A stretch of DNA of 14,686 nucleotides from Nitrososphaerota archaeon (lineage in GTDB: Archaea > Thermoproteota > Nitrososphaeria > Nitrososphaerales > Gagatemarchaeaceae): positions 7,367 through 22,052 of the forward strand of contig PLCG01000065.1 in the NCBI GenBank assembly GCA_003135575.1, given 5' to 3'. Position 1 is the first letter of the stretch, and the number at the start of each line of letters is the position of its first letter. The notes beneath the pieces were generated by a model. It saw nothing but the letters and a program-made list of their open reading frames with translations. It made no database searches and was not told where the DNA came from. Of this stretch, positions 12,997-14,686 are shown one piece after another. A program made the translations under genes and the position numbers.

Positions 12997-13692
12997 TTGA
13001 ACAAGTACACCGCGACTTGGGGTGCTCTCGTAGTCGCGAGCGGTGCTGTCATGCACTTTCTCTTGCTAGCCCTAGGCCAAGAGTCCTTTTTCATGTCTGG
13101 CGTGTACCTCCCCCCGGCGCAGATCGCCTCGTACGTGATCATAGGAGCAGGGGCTGTCCTCCTGTTAGCGAGTCTTCTCACTAGATGGCCAGTGTACGTC
13201 GGAATCAGCAGCGAAACCGCCTCAGCGTACTTCGGCAGAATAGCTCTCATCAACGCCCTCGCGGCTGCCCTTTTTGCCGCGCCGATGCTGGTTCCCTCTC
13301 TTGAGCTTCCAATACTTCTCACGGAGTGGCCGGGAATCTACATCGTCATAGCCTACACTTTTTTCGTCATCTTTGGCGTCCTAGGTATGCTCGGCTGGAG
13401 CGTCATGTATCGTTTCACACCCTCGTTCTTTTCCCGGGCATTCCTCGACCGGCGGTCGGTCCTCCTGCAACTGATCCTCTCCGAAGTTGCGGTCTACGTG
13501 GTGTGCTCCGTCCTATTCTTCGCAGGCTACATCGGCGCCTCGCTCGTCCACGGCGCTCAGGTGGGAAGCGTCTTTGTGGGCGCATCAATGGAGTTTTCGG
13601 ACATCCCTGCCGCGGTCTCCATCTTTGTCATCATAGTGAGCGTCTTCCTGGGTGCGGCAAACATCCTAACCGGCAAGTCAAAGACATCCTAG
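12997..13692 (+). CDS. Integral membrane protein of unknown function (about six helices)
   Basis: A 231-residue protein I do not recognise. Hydrophobic helices lie at about 8-28, 45-63, 83-105, 115-138, 158-180 and 207-226. H20 is inside the first helix (AVMHFLLL) and another His is in the loop LVHGAQ; these alone do not prove heme binding. The start is TTG, since the ATG at 12993 is out of frame and reaches a stop after three codons. The TATA box at 12963-12970 places transcription within a few bases of the TTG. It stands between the Ser/Thr-rich and ferredoxin genes. It may be a quinone- or heme-linked partner in the same respiratory module, but only location supports this. Confidence 0.62.
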   Translation: MNKYTATWGALVVASGAVMHFLLLALGQESFFMSGVYLPPAQIASYVIIGAGAVLLLASLLTRWPVYVGISSETASAYFGRIALINALAAALFAAPMLVPSLELPILLTEWPGIYIVIAYTFFVIFGVLGMLGWSVMYRFTPSFFSRAFLDRRSVLLQLILSEVAVYVVCSVLFFAGYIGASLVHGAQVGSVFVGASMEFSDIPAAVSIFVIIVSVFLGAANILTGKSKTS

Positions 13693-13716
13693 ATCTCCAC
13701 CTCTGTTGTTCGAGCG

Positions 13717-13745
13717 CCTAACGGGTAAGGCCAACGACCCTTATG
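13717..13745 (+). promoter_or_regulatory. Promoter of the ferredoxin fusion gene: palindrome plus TATA-like element
   Basis: CCTAACGGGTAAGG (13717-13730) differs by one base from the perfect copy at 8448. CTTATG (13740-13745) follows after nine bases and is about 25 bases before ATG 13768. The palindrome ends 37 bases before the start codon. Confidence 0.6.
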
Positions 13746-13767
13746 CAGGGGATGGCACCTTTCCCTC

Positions 13768-14187
13768 ATGACACTGGAGAGGACTGAGAGATCAATCAGC
13801 CTTGACGGAAAGGCCTTCGAGAGGCTGACATGGGCTAAGCGCGGCGAGGAGACTTACTCTGACGTCGTCATTCGCCTGACCTCAACCAAGATTGAAGGCC
13901 TCCAGAGGAGAGGAGAGATAGAGGTAGTGACCTCGGACAATCGGAAACTCGGAATAAGAATCGAACAAGGCAAGTGCTCAGGCGCGGAGAGCTGCGTCAC
14001 TTTGGCTCCGGAAGTATTCGCGCTCGACCCGACACAGCTGGGTCGGACCCATCGTGAGCCGTTGGGAGTGCGAGATGTGATGGAAAGGCAGGTCGACAGC
14101 GAGTCGATAATACGCGCGGTGAAGTCCTGTCCCTATGGAGCAATCCATGTCAGGGATTTGGACTCTGGCGTAGAAATCCACCCCTGA
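13768..14187 (+). CDS. VapB-antitoxin-like N-terminus fused to a single-cluster ferredoxin
   Basis: A 139-residue protein with two parts. Residues 7-37 (SISLDGKAFERL, then KRGEETYSDVVIRL) match the archaeal VapB-type antitoxin family (UPF0330/DUF217), a small DNA-binding module. Residues 60-139 are a single-cluster ferredoxin of the P450-partner type: C70-x5-C76 (KCSGAESC) followed by APEVFALD, then C121-P in KSCPYGAIHV. The residue between the first two cysteines that would be the fourth ligand is alanine (A73), so a [3Fe-4S] cluster is expected. No VapC toxin (PIN) gene is adjacent. The ATG fits a leaderless promoter with the shared palindrome. The protein could be an Fe-S-sensing regulator or a ferredoxin with a protein-docking tail; both are inference. 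Confidence 0.75.
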   Translation: MTLERTERSISLDGKAFERLTWAKRGEETYSDVVIRLTSTKIEGLQRRGEIEVVTSDNRKLGIRIEQGKCSGAESCVTLAPEVFALDPTQLGRTHREPLGVRDVMERQVDSESIIRAVKSCPYGAIHVRDLDSGVEIHP

Positions 14188-14257
14188 GAATGTATCCAGA
14201 CCGGCTCAATCCCTGAGTAAATCGCATGTTTTTAGCTAGAAAAACTATATTCTTTCT

Positions 14258-14285
14258 GAATTCCACTCGAATCTTTGGGAATTCC
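14258..14285. repeat. Inverted repeat GAATTCC-N13-GGAATTC in the last intergenic region
   Basis: Arms of seven bases, with the right one extended as GGAATTCC. It lies between the ferredoxin gene and the final gene, downstream of an AT-rich stretch (AACTATATTC, 14244-14253). It may be an operator or part of a terminator for the ferredoxin gene. Confidence 0.3.
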
Positions 14286-14340
14286 AATTCCAAGAGTCGC
14301 GGCTAGATTAACGGTCCCCGCCCAGGTAAGAACCCAGAAG

Positions 14341-14347
14341 GGGGTGA
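14341..14347 (+). promoter_or_regulatory. Shine-Dalgarno site GGGGTGA of the last gene
   Basis: GGTGA complements the archaeal 16S rRNA 3' end and stands about ten bases before ATG 14358. It fixes that start and shows this mRNA is not leaderless. Confidence 0.6.
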
Positions 14348-14357
14348 AACCGAAAAA

Positions 14358-14686
14358 ATGAAAATTCGAATGATGGAAGGAATGGCGGCCGCGGCAGCGC
14401 TTCTGCTCGTGACCGCTTCTATGGCAGCTCCTATCTTCGCCGACTCTTCGTCCGCGGGTTCCTCAGCAGGGGCATCCCCTTGGCTTAGCTTCTCCGGGCA
14501 GGCTTGGATGAATTACACCGGGTCTACGCCGATCCTCACCGAGACCTTCACGAGCCAGTCGTCAAGCCTGATGAATGCGACCGCGTTCGCGACTCTGCAC
14601 AACTCAATCGCACAGACCGTGGCAATTTCGACCGTCGCCATAGTCGCGCTGAACCCCGGGCAAAACGCAACCGTGCGATTCTACCT
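14358..14686 (+). CDS. Secreted or surface protein, N-terminal part (continues past window)
   Basis: The frame is open from ATG 14358 to the window end, giving 109 complete residues without a stop. The N-terminus is a good signal peptide: MKIRMMEGM, then AAAAALLLVTASMAAPIFA with a probable cleavage after IFA. The mature part is rich in Ser, Thr, Ala and Asn (SSAGSSAGAS, NYTGS, NATAF, NPGQNATV) with several Asn-x-Ser/Thr sites and a beta-type pattern. I do not recognise a domain in the visible part. A strong ribosome-binding site sets the start. Confidence 0.72.
   Translation, partial: MKIRMMEGMAAAAALLLVTASMAAPIFADSSSAGSSAGASPWLSFSGQAWMNYTGSTPILTETFTSQSSSLMNATAFATLHNSIAQTVAISTVAIVALNPGQNATVRFY

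Noticed and set aside
13665..13678. CCTAACCGGCAAGT near the end of the six-helix gene
   Set aside because: It lies in coding sequence and the right arm has too many mismatches.
1..14686. CRISPR arrays, tRNA or rRNA genes, insertion sequences, attachment sites
   Set aside because: Read by eye, no regularly spaced repeats, no tRNA-like arms, no transposase or integrase motifs and no flanking direct/inverted repeats of insertion type were found.

Overview
The window looks like a GC-rich chromosomal segment of a TACK-type archaeon. It may lie near the Thaumarchaeota/Nitrososphaeria side, with some Sulfolobales-like respiratory genes. The evidence is archaeal TATA boxes (TTTAWATA, CTTATY) placed about 26-28 nt before many start codons, which implies leaderless mRNAs. 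TTG and GTG starts are frequent, and a few genes have GGAG/GGTGA Shine-Dalgarno sites. Gene types point the same way: membrane-anchored cupredoxins, HTH_10 (Bat-type) and V4R proteins, and a CbsA/CbsB-like cytochrome b558/566 pair. No tRNA, rRNA, CRISPR array, insertion sequence or integrase was seen.

Region 1 (1-5.4 kb) is rich in copper and metal genes. It holds the 3' part of a class-2-like dihydroorotate dehydrogenase gene, a convergent anchored cupredoxin, a divergent ZIP-like metal permease co-directional with a small CuA-type (cytochrome oxidase subunit II-like) protein, a DUF72/YecE protein, a small secreted protein, and an operon of a winged-helix regulator followed by a two-domain cupredoxin. 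Region 2 (5.5-7.3 kb) has a ribbon-helix-helix regulator that lacks a normal in-frame start, a small alpha-beta protein, a broken universal-stress-protein-like remnant and a small membrane protein.

Region 3 (7.3-14.2 kb) is the most interesting part. Two V4R-domain proteins (minus strand) stand beside a cysteine-containing HTH_10 regulator (plus strand). These are followed by cbsA-cbsB-like genes, a cysteine-rich small protein, a Ser/Thr-rich membrane-anchored protein, a six-helix membrane protein, and an unusual fusion of a VapB-antitoxin-like N-terminus to a one-cluster ferredoxin. Seven copies of a palindrome of the form SCTAAC-N2-RTWAGG (up to two mismatches) lie in these intergenic spaces. 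Six sit about 7-10 nt upstream of a TATA-like element. In the leaderless cases the palindrome ends 37-38 nt before the start codon. At the HTH_10 gene the perfect copy lies downstream of the TATA box, over the predicted transcription start. I infer one regulon in which the HTH_10 protein, probably informed by the V4R proteins, activates a CbsAB electron-transfer module and its accessory genes and limits its own expression. The binding itself is inference; the motif positions and spacings are directly visible.

The window ends inside a secreted or anchored protein gene that starts at 14358.
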